64,000 bases of DNA from contig CBDFKB010000008.1 in the NCBI GenBank assembly GCA_965248715.1, positions 1,612,001-1,676,000 of the forward strand. Reading direction: 5' to 3'. Shown here one piece after another: positions 27,108 to 35,818 of the stretch. The first letter of the stretch is position 1. Each line of letters starts with the position of its first letter. Under the pieces are notes generated by a model. That model was not told the origin of the DNA. It saw nothing but the letters and a program-made list of their open reading frames with translations, and did not search any database. The position numbers were made by a program, and so were the translations under genes. This DNA comes from CBDFKB01 sp965248715 (GTDB taxonomy: Bacteria; Pseudomonadota; Alphaproteobacteria; Rhizobiales; Rhizobiaceae).

Positions 27108-28017
27108 CGCGCAATCCGCTTGTTTTATGCAGGAACCAGTCGACCACGAAGTTAACCGCTACTGTCAACAGCGCAATCGCTGCCGCCGGCAACAGCGGTG
27201 TCATGGCTGCAGTAATGTCATACTGCGCGAACTGGATCAGCGACCCGAAATCACGTACCATGGAACCCCAGTCTGCGGTAGGTGGCTGAATGCCGACGCC
27301 CAGGAATGACAGCGCGGCAATAGTCAGGAAAACGAAGCAGAACCGAAGCCCGAACTCCGCCACCAGCGGCGGCATGATGTTCGGCAGGATTTCGCGCCGC
27401 ATGATGTAGCCGGTGCCTTCACCGCGCAGCCGCGCCGCTTCCACATAGTCCATCACCACCACATTCATCGCCACCGCGCGGGTCAACCGGAACACTCTGG
27501 TTGAATCCAATATGGCGATGATAACGATCAGGCTGGTAATCGTAGAACCAAAGATCGACAACAACATCAGGGCGAAAATCAGGCTTGGGATCGCCATCAA
27601 TATGTCGACAATCCGACTGAGAATTTGGTCGGTCCAGCCCCGGCTGATCGCAGCCATCAGACCAAGGCCGCCGCCGACTAAGAACGATAAAAACGTGGTG
27701 GCGAGAGCTATACCGACCGTATTGCGGGCGCCAAATATCAGCCGTGAATATATGTCGCGGCCGATCTGATCTGTGCCAACCAAATGTTCACCGCCCCACG
27801 GCGCATAAGCAGCAGCAAAAACTTCGGCCTCGCCATGTGGTGCGACAAAGTTCGCAAACACGGCCACGAACAGATAAAATCCGATCACGATCATGCCGAA
27901 CCAGGCGGTGGGAGGTGCCTTTTTCAATTCGATCCAGATGCGCTGCATCCTGGTCCGGCGTAATCGTACCTGGCCGACTTCACCGGCGGCAGAATAGGTT
28001 TGAGGGTCTTCGCTCAT
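27097..28017 (-). CDS. Oligopeptide-type ABC importer permease (DppC-like)
   Basis: 306 residues. One membrane segment near residue 40 (MIVIGFYLFVAVFANFV), an external loop with HLVGTDQIGRDIYSR, the DppC hallmark, then five further membrane segments. The EAA loop that contacts the ATPase is YVEAARLRGEG...EILPN. Start ATG 28017 overlaps the DppB-like stop by 4 bases (ATGA), showing tight coupling. Partner of the DppB-like permease. Confidence 0.93.
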   Translation of the reverse strand: MSEDPQTYSAAGEVGQVRLRRTRMQRIWIELKKAPPTAWFGMIVIGFYLFVAVFANFVAPHGEAEVFAAAYAPWGGEHLVGTDQIGRDIYSRLIFGARNTVGIALATTFLSFLVGGGLGLMAAISRGWTDQILSRIVDILMAIPSLIFALMLLSIFGSTITSLIVIIAILDSTRVFRLTRAVAMNVVVMDYVEAARLRGEGTGYIMRREILPNIMPPLVAEFGLRFCFVFLTIAALSFLGVGIQPPTADWGSMVRDFGSLIQFAQYDITAAMTPLLPAAAIALLTVAVNFVVDWFLHKTSGLRDEH

Positions 28018-28994
28018 CGTGGATGCAACAGCCTTGGGTTGGTGATGATCGACACAATGTCAGCCAGCAGGTTGAGAATTATGTAGGTGGCAGCAAATAT
28101 CAGCGCACACGCTTGCACCACCGGAATGTCGCGGGAGGTCACCGCATCGACCATCAACTGGCCGACACCTGGATAAACAAACACCACCTCAACAACCACG
28201 ACGCCAACCACCAGGTAAGCAAGGTTAAACGCAATAACGTTGACGATCGGCGCCCAAGCGTTGGGCAACGCATGATAAACAATGACCGACATGCGCGAAA
28301 CGCCCTTTAGCTGTGCCATTTCGATGTAGGGGCTCGCCAACAGATTGATGATCGCGGCACGGGTCATGCGCATCATGTGGGCCACGATCACCATGGTCAG
28401 TGTCAGCGCCGGCAATGCCGTTTTATAAATCCGTTCAGTAATTGACAAATCCGCGGTAACATTCGCTATCGATGGGAATATCGGATAGAGCGACGACAAA
28501 AACAGGATCAACAAATAGGCGACAAAAAATTCCGGAAACGAAATTGTCGTCAACGTCGCGGCATTGACCACCCGGTCATAGATCGAATTGCGATAAAGCG
28601 CGGCAGTCACGCCAAGAAACAGCGCCAGCGGCACCGCAATCATCGCGGTCATACCGGCCAGGAAAAGTGTGTTCCAAAGGCGCGGCGCCACCAGATCAAC
28701 CACCGCCCGTGATCGGTCGACCCCAGAAGATGCACGGCCCGAAAACGATGTGCCCAAATCTCCGGTCAACATATTGCCGACCCATTGGATATAGCGGATG
28801 TGGGGTGGTTGATCGAGACCGAGCTCCTTGCGGAATGCGGCTACCGTTTCCTCGGTGGCAGCTTGTCCAAGCACCGCCTCGCCAAAATCACCCGGTAACA
28901 ATTCGATCGAACTGAAAATAATCACTGACACAGCAAACAGTGTCATGAGCCCCAGCGCCAAACGCTGCAACACGGTCAATAATATCGGATGCAA
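28014..28994 (-). CDS. Oligopeptide-type ABC importer permease (DppB-like)
   Basis: About 326 residues with six predicted membrane segments. N-terminal LLTVLQRLALGLMTLFAVSV then the family block LPGDFGEAVLGQAATEE, GLDQPPHIRYIQWVGN and the EAA loop YIEMAQLKGVSR...ALPNAW. I favour the TTG start at 28994, which has AGGGAG six bases upstream and gives the standard DppB N-terminus; the ATG at 29084 would add 30 odd charged residues. First gene of the minus-strand half of the transporter locus. Confidence 0.88.
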   Translation of the reverse strand: MHPILLTVLQRLALGLMTLFAVSVIIFSSIELLPGDFGEAVLGQAATEETVAAFRKELGLDQPPHIRYIQWVGNMLTGDLGTSFSGRASSGVDRSRAVVDLVAPRLWNTLFLAGMTAMIAVPLALFLGVTAALYRNSIYDRVVNAATLTTISFPEFFVAYLLILFLSSLYPIFPSIANVTADLSITERIYKTALPALTLTMVIVAHMMRMTRAAIINLLASPYIEMAQLKGVSRMSVIVYHALPNAWAPIVNVIAFNLAYLVVGVVVVEVVFVYPGVGQLMVDAVTSRDIPVVQACALIFAATYIILNLLADIVSIITNPRLLHPR

Positions 28995-29325
28995 AGGCTG
29001 CTCCCTGATGCCCGGTAGCCGGCGGCACTTTCGCCGCTCGATTTTGTCCAAGACTATTGCTGCATCACACTCGTGTAAAGCCATGGCGCGGCACTTTTTT
29101 CAAGTTGGCCGCCAAAATTAGGAAATTCGAAAGCATAAGGGTATGCTTGTAACTTGGCCAAGTTCAACCAATTGTGTAAGATGCCAAGCATCGAACCATA
29201 CTTGCGTTGCAATGGAAAATATGCGTCCATATTCTCGCAAATTTGTGGTAGTGGATTATTGCAGATGCCGGCCGAATGTCCAAAAAGGGGGCGGCCTGGG
29301 AGGAACTCAAAGGAGGAATTTCTCA
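28995..29325. promoter_or_regulatory. Divergent control region of the peptide-type transporter with two palindromes
   Basis: 330 bases between the permease operon and the binding-protein gene. AAGCATA-AGGG-TATGCTT (29131-29148) and the perfect 14-bp palindrome AACTTGGCCAAGTT (29151-29164) lie side by side, and a half-site AAGTTGGCC sits at 29102-29110. These look like operator sites. No regulator gene is adjacent. Confidence 0.45.
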
Positions 29326-30930
29326 ATGAAAAACAAGTACATCAAAGAAAATGCTGATAAATTATGTAAAGGTCTGATTGACCGTCGCCAGTTTATGACT
29401 TCAGCGCTGGCGGCCGGTGTCGCATTACCTATCGCGATGTCGATGGCCAGCAAGGCGATGGCGATGACGCCGAAAAAAGGCGGCATGCTCAGGCTCGGCA
29501 ACGGCCATGGATCGACCACGGATTCGCTTGATCCCGCGACCACCGAAAACGGTCTGATGACCCAAATTAGCAATACATTTGGCAACCATCTGACCGAAGT
29601 TAACAATGACGGCAATCTGGTCCCGGAACTAGCAGAAAGCATTGATGCTTCAGACGATGCCACGGTCTGGACCTTCAAGCTGCGCAAGGGTGTGGAATTC
29701 CACAACGGCAAGTCGATGGACGCCGATGATGTGATCGCATCGCTCAACCATCACCGCGGCGAAGAAACCAAATCTGCCGCCAAGGGCCTGTTGCAATCGG
29801 CCACCGAAATTCGCAAAGACGGCAGCCACACGGTTGTGGTTACCCTTGATAACCCGAACGCTGATTTCCCGTTCATCGTCTCCGATTATCACCTGCGCAT
29901 CATGGCCTCCAAAGACGGCGCGATCGACCCGATCGACGGCATTGGCACCGGCGGCTACAAGCTGCAAAACTTTGAGCCGGGCGTGCGTGCCGAGTTTGTG
30001 CGCAACGAAAACTATTGGAAAGAAGGCCGTGCCCATTTCGACGAAGTTCTGACGCTTTCGATTGTCGACGTTACTGCGCGCCAAAGCGCTTTGATGAACG
30101 GCGATGTGGACGCGATCGACCGTTTGGATCCGAAAACCGTCGCGTTGATGGCGCGTAACCCGAACATCGATATCCTTGAGAAGACTGGAACTCTGCACTA
30201 CACCTTCCCGATGCGTCTGGATACGGAGCCTTTCGGAAATTACGATCTGCGCATGGCACTCAAATTGAGCCTCAAACGCCAGGAAATGGTCGACAAGATC
30301 CTGCTTGGCCACGGCGCTCTGGGCAATGATCATCCGATATCGACCGCCAACCGGTTCCATGCCGCCGATCTTCCCCAACGCGAATATGATCCCGATAAAG
30401 CCGCACATCACTACAAGAAGTCAGGCCATTCCGGTCCAATCAAGCTTTCGGCTTCTGACGCCGCCTTTGCCGGCGCTGTGGATGCCGCCCAGTTGATCAA
30501 ATCGTCAGCGCAAGCGGCCGGTATCAACATTGATATCGTGCGCGAACCCAAAGACGGTTATTGGTCGAATGTCTGGAACAAAAAAGGTTGGTGCGCTTGC
30601 TATTGGGGCGGACGTCCGACCGAGGACTGGATGTACTCATCAGCCTATGTGGCGGATACCGAGTGGAACGACACCGCTTGGCGCACCACAGACGCGGCCA
30701 AGAAGTTCAACGAAATTGTGCTCGCAGCACGTGGTGAATTGGATGAAACCAAACGCCGCGCGATGTACTTCGAAACCCAGCAGCTTATAAATGATGACGG
30801 CGGCGTGATTGCCCCGATGTTCGCCAACTACATCATGGGTCTATCCAAGAAATTGGCCCACGACGAAGCCGTTGCTGCGAATTGGGAATTCGATGGCGAA
30901 AAAGCAGCCGAGCGTTGGTGGTTCGCATAA
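29326..30930 (+). CDS. Periplasmic substrate-binding protein of the oligopeptide-type ABC importer
   Basis: 534 residues, family 5 extracellular solute-binding protein. The N-terminus has a twin-arginine-like signal: DRRQFMTSALAAGVALPIA, ending AMAMT, so export by Tat is likely. Then LDPATTENGLMTQ, the family block FKLRKGVEFHNGKSMDADDV, IGTGGYKLQNFEPG, ADLPQREYDPDKAAHHYKKS. Start ATG 29326 has AGGAGG eight bases upstream, the best ribosome binding site in the window. Divergent from the permease operon and followed by a strong terminator. Ligand could be peptide or another small solute. Confidence 0.93.
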   Translation: MKNKYIKENADKLCKGLIDRRQFMTSALAAGVALPIAMSMASKAMAMTPKKGGMLRLGNGHGSTTDSLDPATTENGLMTQISNTFGNHLTEVNNDGNLVPELAESIDASDDATVWTFKLRKGVEFHNGKSMDADDVIASLNHHRGEETKSAAKGLLQSATEIRKDGSHTVVVTLDNPNADFPFIVSDYHLRIMASKDGAIDPIDGIGTGGYKLQNFEPGVRAEFVRNENYWKEGRAHFDEVLTLSIVDVTARQSALMNGDVDAIDRLDPKTVALMARNPNIDILEKTGTLHYTFPMRLDTEPFGNYDLRMALKLSLKRQEMVDKILLGHGALGNDHPISTANRFHAADLPQREYDPDKAAHHYKKSGHSGPIKLSASDAAFAGAVDAAQLIKSSAQAAGINIDIVREPKDGYWSNVWNKKGWCACYWGGRPTEDWMYSSAYVADTEWNDTAWRTTDAAKKFNEIVLAARGELDETKRRAMYFETQQLINDDGGVIAPMFANYIMGLSKKLAHDEAVAANWEFDGEKAAERWWFA

Positions 30931-30960
30931 ATTCAGCGCGATCTATCCAAAAAATAATCA

Positions 30961-30989
30961 ACCGGCGGCATTATTTGCCGCCGGTTTTT
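30961..30989 (+). terminator. Rho-independent terminator after the binding-protein gene
   Basis: CCGGCGGCA pairs with TGCCGCCGG around the loop TTATT, followed by a run of seven T. An A-rich run on the left side (about 30949-30957) means it could also terminate dnaE transcripts from the other side. Confidence 0.9.
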
Positions 30990-31034
30990 TTGCCTGCCAT
31001 TCCGCTAGTTCGGGAAACCGTTCTTTAATGCCTA

Positions 31035-34000
31035 TTATACCAGTTCCACATCCAACACGCCGGGAACCGCCTTCATTGCGCCGGCAATTTTTGGTGAGAC
31101 CTGGTAACGCCCGCCAAGTGCGATTTCGATTTCGCGCTCTCCCATATTTTGCACAATGACAAAACTCACCCGGCCATCGCCGGGACACTTTAAATGTTCT
31201 GCCACTGTTTCAACCGGTTCATCATCACGCACATACACCCTTAGATCCTGGCGCACATCGGCGGTTATTTGCTCGAGCGGCTGTACGGTCTGGATGCGGA
31301 TGCTGACCCCTTCTGTGCGCATTTCCGCATCGACCAGCATGACAACCGCGGTGCCAGGCTCCAGCAATTCGCGATATTGCGCCAGCCCTTCGGAAAAAAT
31401 CACCGCTTCATATTGCCCCGACGGGTCGGAAACCGTGACGATGCCCATGCGATTGCCAGTGCGGGTACGCCGTTCCTGGCGCGACGCGATGGTGCCGGCC
31501 AAACGCCCGGCGGTGGCGCCATTTTTTACCGCCTCGGTGAAATCGGCACCATATTGCACCCTTAGCCGCTCCAATACCGGGCGATATTCGTCGAGCGGAT
31601 GGGCGCTTAGATAAAATCCAGCGGCCAGGAATTCGCGGTGCAGCTTTTCCGACAACTGCCAGCTTTCCACCGGCGCCAAGATGATTGCGTCCTCGCGGGC
31701 GCCGGCCCCAAACATATCCGATTGGCCGCGAGCGCGGTTGTCGGCCGAACGGGCGGCGTGATCAACCAACCGCTCCAGTCCACCCAGGATTTGTTCGCGC
31801 GGATAGGCGAAACAATCAAATGCGCCGGCGACAATCAGGCTCTCCAATGCCTTCCGATTGACCTGTGTAATATCAATTCGGTTGAAAAACCCGGTCAAAT
31901 TGGCGAACTGGCCACCGGCTTGGCGCACTTCGACAATATGTTGGGCCGCCTGCTCACCGACCCCTTTGATCGCTGCCAATGCATACAAAATCGCGTCGTC
32001 GGCAATTGCGAAACCGGCAAACGAAGTTTGCACCGAAGGTAGGGACACGGCAATGCCGAGCCGTTCGGCCTCGCGATAGAATTCGGCCAATTTGTCAGTG
32101 TTACCGATATCAAGCGCCATGGTCGCGGCAGTAAATGCGACTGGATAATTGGCCTTCAAATAAGCGGTTTGGTAGGAAACCAGCGCGTAAGCGGCAGCGT
32201 GGGATTTGTTGAATCCATAGTCGGCAAATTTGGCCAACAAATCGAAAATCAAATCGGCATGGGTCTTGTCGATACCTTTATCGCTGGCACCGGAAACAAA
32301 CCGCTCTCGCTGCTGGTTCATTTCCGAGCGGATCTTCTTACCCATGGCTCGGCGCAGGATATCGGCTTCGCCAAGCGAATACCCGGACAGGATTTGGGCG
32401 ATCTGCATCACCTGTTCCTGGTAAATGATGACCCCGTAGGTTTCGGTTAGCACCGGCTCGATCAGTGGGTGGATATAGTCGGGTTCCTCCTCGCCGTGCT
32501 TGCGCGCAATATAGGTCGGGATGTTGTCCATCGGCCCCGGCCGGTATAGTGCCAATAATGCGATGATGTCTTCGAAGCGGTCAGGCCGCATGCCGAGCAA
32601 CGCCTTGCGCATACCCTGGCTTTCCAACTGGAACACACCAACGGTCTCGCCCCGCGTGAGCATATCGAAGGTACGCTGGTCGTCGAGTGGAATGGTAGCA
32701 AGGTCAATCCGCTCACCGGCGGTTTGCTCAACAAACGAAACCGTGGTCTCCAGCACTGTCAGGGTCTTTAAGCCGAGAAAGTCGAATTTCACCAGGCCGG
32801 CCTGTTCGATCCACTTCATGTTATATTGAGTGACCGGCATGTCCGAGCGTGGGTCGCGATATATTGGCACCAATTCGTCAAGCGGCCGGTCAGCGATTAC
32901 GATACCCGCGGCATGGGTGGACGCATGCCGGTAAAGCCCTTCAAGACGCATGGCGATCGCGATCAGCTGGTCAACACCATCCTCCCCGCTGCGCGCTTCT
33001 TGCAGGCGCGGTTCGCTTTCAACCGCCCGGGCCAGGGTGATCGGGTTGGCCGGGTTGTTGGGCACCAGTTTGCACAGCCGGTCGACCTGGCCATAGGGCA
33101 TTTGCAGCACACGGCCGACATCGCGCAACACTGCGCGCGCCTGCAGGGAGCCGAAGGTGATGATTTGCGCTACTTGTTCGCGGCCATATTTGTCCTGGAC
33201 ATAGGCGATCACCTCCTCGCGCCGGTCCTGGCAAAAATCGATATCGAAATCCGGCATCGACACCCGTTCGGGATTGAGAAAACGCTCGAACAGCAACGTA
33301 AAGCGCATTGGATCGATATCAGTGATCGTCAGCGCCCAAGCGACCAGCGAACCGGCACCCGAACCGCGGCCAGGACCAACCGGAATGCGACGTTCCTTGG
33401 CCCATTTGATAAAGTCGGCGACAATCAGAAAGTAGCCCGGATAATTCATCTGGCTGATGACGCTAAGTTCGCTCTCAAGACGGGTGACATAGTCTTGCCG
33501 GGAAAATCCGGCTGCCGGCTCGAACTGCTCGAAGCGGGCAGCCAAGCCCTCCCGGGTCTGGCGTTCCAATTCGGCCGCCTCGGCGGCCAGGGTTTGGTCT
33601 TGACCGCTGTCGGACGAGAGCGCCGCAAATCGCGGCAATATCGGTGTCCGTTTGAATGCACGAACCGCGCAGCGGCGAGCAATCTCGATGGTGTTTTCAA
33701 TCGCCTCTGGCAGGTCACCGAATAACTCCACCATTTCGTCGGCAGTGCGGAAATAATGATCACCGGCTACCTGGCGGCGATCATCTTGGGCAACTACGCA
33801 CCCGGCAGCTATGCAGATCAACGCATCATGGGCCTCGTGATCCTCCGGGCTTGCGAAATACGGCTGATTGGTCGCAACAATCGGCAGTTCCAATTCATAG
33901 GCGATTTCCAGCAGTGCCGGTTCGATATGTAGCGCGCGGCCGCGATGGCGCTGCAATTCGACATAAAACCGGTTGCCGAATATTTCCGCCAACATGATGG

Positions 34001-34760
34001 CAATTTGCCGCGCTGCTTGACCATCGCCCTGCATGATGGTGCGATCAAGCGGGCCTTGCGGGCCGCCGCTGAGTGCGATCAACCCATCACCAAAGCGCTT
34101 CAGATCATCAAGCGATACGGTCGGGCTGCCGCCGGGTTCGGCGGCCATATAGGCATGGCTGACCAATTTGACCAGATTGGCAAAGCCGCTGTCGCTGGTC
34201 GCCAACAGCACGAGTGCCGGCTCATCTTCGCGCAAATGCCCGGCACCGTGCTGGACAAATTCATCGAAATGCACTGCGAGCGCGCACCCCATAATCGGCT
34301 GCAGGCCATTGGTGGCCGCAGTTTCGGAAAATTCAAGCGCGCCAAACAAATTGTTGCGGTCGGTAATTGCCAACGCCGGCTGACCATCCTTTATCGCCAG
34401 ATCGATCAGCCGCGCCAGGGGTATGGCACCCTCAAGCAATGAATAAGCGGAATGGGCGTGCAGGTGAACGAATGGCGCATGGCGAGCGCCATATGGCGCA
34501 GTTTTCGCCCCGGCAAACCCATCGGCTCCGCCAAACCCATTGGCGTCGCCAAACTCATCGCCTCCAGGACCAGCATCCTGGCGCAGTCGTTCCTCATCAC
34601 CGCCTGTCACTATTTCCTGTAGCGTGGGCCCATCTAATTGCCCGCCGACCACACCGGCGGCACTGGCCTTTGCAACATCGGCGTTTTGATCAACCGGGCA
34701 CGGATCGTCCACGCGCTTGTTGCCCGCATATTGATCGTCCGCACGTGGATCGTCCGCCAT
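31035..34760 (-). CDS. dnaE: DNA polymerase III alpha subunit (replicative)
   Basis: 1241 residues as read from ATG 34760. PHP domain at about 93 (FVHLHAHSAYSLLEGA), polymerase core with GRGSGAGSLVAWAL and the catalytic acids in SMPDFDIDFCQDRR, palm/fingers with THAAGIVI and KFDFLGLKTL, HhH region (GVGEQAAQHI), OB-fold near the C-terminus. The first ~90 residues are unusual for DnaE: Asp-, Gly- and Ala-rich, repetitive (ADDPRADDQ, DANGFGGADGFAG). A GTG at 34610 with AGGAA just upstream could be the real start, which would remove 50 of them. Polymerase core length is normal for DnaE1. Confidence 0.95.
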   Translation of the reverse strand: MADDPRADDQYAGNKRVDDPCPVDQNADVAKASAAGVVGGQLDGPTLQEIVTGGDEERLRQDAGPGGDEFGDANGFGGADGFAGAKTAPYGARHAPFVHLHAHSAYSLLEGAIPLARLIDLAIKDGQPALAITDRNNLFGALEFSETAATNGLQPIMGCALAVHFDEFVQHGAGHLREDEPALVLLATSDSGFANLVKLVSHAYMAAEPGGSPTVSLDDLKRFGDGLIALSGGPQGPLDRTIMQGDGQAARQIAIMLAEIFGNRFYVELQRHRGRALHIEPALLEIAYELELPIVATNQPYFASPEDHEAHDALICIAAGCVVAQDDRRQVAGDHYFRTADEMVELFGDLPEAIENTIEIARRCAVRAFKRTPILPRFAALSSDSGQDQTLAAEAAELERQTREGLAARFEQFEPAAGFSRQDYVTRLESELSVISQMNYPGYFLIVADFIKWAKERRIPVGPGRGSGAGSLVAWALTITDIDPMRFTLLFERFLNPERVSMPDFDIDFCQDRREEVIAYVQDKYGREQVAQIITFGSLQARAVLRDVGRVLQMPYGQVDRLCKLVPNNPANPITLARAVESEPRLQEARSGEDGVDQLIAIAMRLEGLYRHASTHAAGIVIADRPLDELVPIYRDPRSDMPVTQYNMKWIEQAGLVKFDFLGLKTLTVLETTVSFVEQTAGERIDLATIPLDDQRTFDMLTRGETVGVFQLESQGMRKALLGMRPDRFEDIIALLALYRPGPMDNIPTYIARKHGEEEPDYIHPLIEPVLTETYGVIIYQEQVMQIAQILSGYSLGEADILRRAMGKKIRSEMNQQRERFVSGASDKGIDKTHADLIFDLLAKFADYGFNKSHAAAYALVSYQTAYLKANYPVAFTAATMALDIGNTDKLAEFYREAERLGIAVSLPSVQTSFAGFAIADDAILYALAAIKGVGEQAAQHIVEVRQAGGQFANLTGFFNRIDITQVNRKALESLIVAGAFDCFAYPREQILGGLERLVDHAARSADNRARGQSDMFGAGAREDAIILAPVESWQLSEKLHREFLAAGFYLSAHPLDEYRPVLERLRVQYGADFTEAVKNGATAGRLAGTIASRQERRTRTGNRMGIVTVSDPSGQYEAVIFSEGLAQYRELLEPGTAVVMLVDAEMRTEGVSIRIQTVQPLEQITADVRQDLRVYVRDDEPVETVAEHLKCPGDGRVSFVIVQNMGEREIEIALGGRYQVSPKIAGAMKAVPGVLDVELV

Positions 34761-34878
34761 ACCGGCCTCCAGCCTACCAGCCCATTGCGCACACGATAGC
34801 CATGCCAGCTACAAAGGTAAGGCCCGATACATCAAAGCACCGGAAAAGTTGTGGAGCGCCCCACGGCGAGGGGCAAAA

Positions 34879-34974
34879 TCAGCCGATGGCGAACAAGATG
34901 TCAGCCCAAACCATGAGCGAAGCCATCATCAGGCCAACCGAACCGAGTGCTGCTATGTCGCGCATAACCATCAT
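34879..34974 (-). CDS. Candidate 31-residue single-span membrane protein
   Basis: Short frame on the minus strand between lolD and dnaE, reading MMVMRDIAALGSVGLMMASL then MVWADILFAIG and a TGA stop. A purine-rich GAAGGGAAAG sits just before the two consecutive ATGs; the second (34971) has better spacing. The sequence is one hydrophobic helix preceded by R-D, the look of small inner-membrane proteins. I cannot name a family. It lies 119 bases upstream of dnaE and on the same strand as the lol operon. Too short for certainty. Confidence 0.4.
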   Translation of the reverse strand: MMVMRDIAALGSVGLMMASLMVWADILFAIG

Positions 34975-35113
34975 CTTTCCCTTCACAACCCCTATATGTA
35001 CCTGATATGTTCTATTATTGTTCTTTTTAGAAGTCAAGGCGTCTGGAAGAGCGAAAATTGGGGGAATATTTAATCGGGAAAAGCGGTGGTTCGCGCAGTT
35101 CCACTACAGGCGA

Positions 35114-35809
35114 TCAGGCGGCGGTGATTTGGCCGGCTTTGATCGTCACCTTGCGGTCCATTTGTCCGGCGAGGTCGTAGTTGTGGGTGGCGATCAGCGC
35201 CGCCAGCCCGGAGCTGCGCACTAGGCCAACCAGCATTTCAAATACCCTGCCGGCGGTCTCCGGATCCAGATTGCCAGTCGGTTCGTCGGCTAGCAGCAAA
35301 CGCGGTGCATTGGCCACCGCGCGGGCGATCGCCACCCGCTGTTGTTCGCCACCTGACAATTCGGATGGCCGGTGATCGGCGCGATCGGAGATGCGTAAAT
35401 ATTCGAGCAATTGGCTGGCGCGCTCGTGCGCTTGGGTGCGGCCAATACCGCGGATCAATTGCGGCAGCACCAGGTTCTCCAGTGCCGAAAATTCCGGCAG
35501 CAGATGGTGAAACTGATAGACAAAACCAATATCGTTGCGCCGTAATCGGGTGCGCTTATCGTCGCTAAGGCCGCTGGTCGGCGCACCATTGATCGAAATC
35601 TCGCCCTCGCTTGGCCGTTCTAACAAGCCGGCCAGATGCAGCAAAGTCGATTTACCTGCACCCGATGGCGCCACCAGCGCCACCAATTCGCCCGGCGCCA
35701 AGCGTACATCAACCCCGTCCAAAATGTCCAACCGGTTCGCAGCCGAACGGTAATGGTGGCGAACGGCCCGCATTTCCAGTGCCAGGGGCAGTTTTTGAGA
35801 TGCCGCCAT
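35114..35809 (-). CDS. lolD: Lipoprotein-releasing system ATP-binding protein LolD
   Basis: 231 residues. ATPase of the Lol system that extracts outer-membrane lipoproteins from the inner membrane. Walker A VAPSGAGKSTLLHLAG, Q-loop FVYQFHHLLPEFSALENLV (the LolD-type sequence), signature LSGGEQQRVAIARAV, Walker B LLLADEPTGNLD, switch His in IATHNYDLA. Nine bases downstream of the lolC/E gene, so cotranscribed. Confidence 0.95.
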   Translation of the reverse strand: MAASQKLPLALEMRAVRHHYRSAANRLDILDGVDVRLAPGELVALVAPSGAGKSTLLHLAGLLERPSEGEISINGAPTSGLSDDKRTRLRRNDIGFVYQFHHLLPEFSALENLVLPQLIRGIGRTQAHERASQLLEYLRISDRADHRPSELSGGEQQRVAIARAVANAPRLLLADEPTGNLDPETAGRVFEMLVGLVRSSGLAALIATHNYDLAGQMDRKVTIKAGQITAA

Positions 35810-35818
35810 GGTTTCCGC

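Noticed and set aside
29650..30411. 253-codon minus-strand frame
   Set aside because: Antisense to the well-supported binding protein gene; composition reflects the opposite strand's codon use.
32826..33725. 299-codon plus-strand frame
   Set aside because: Lies entirely within dnaE on the other strand with no recognisable features.
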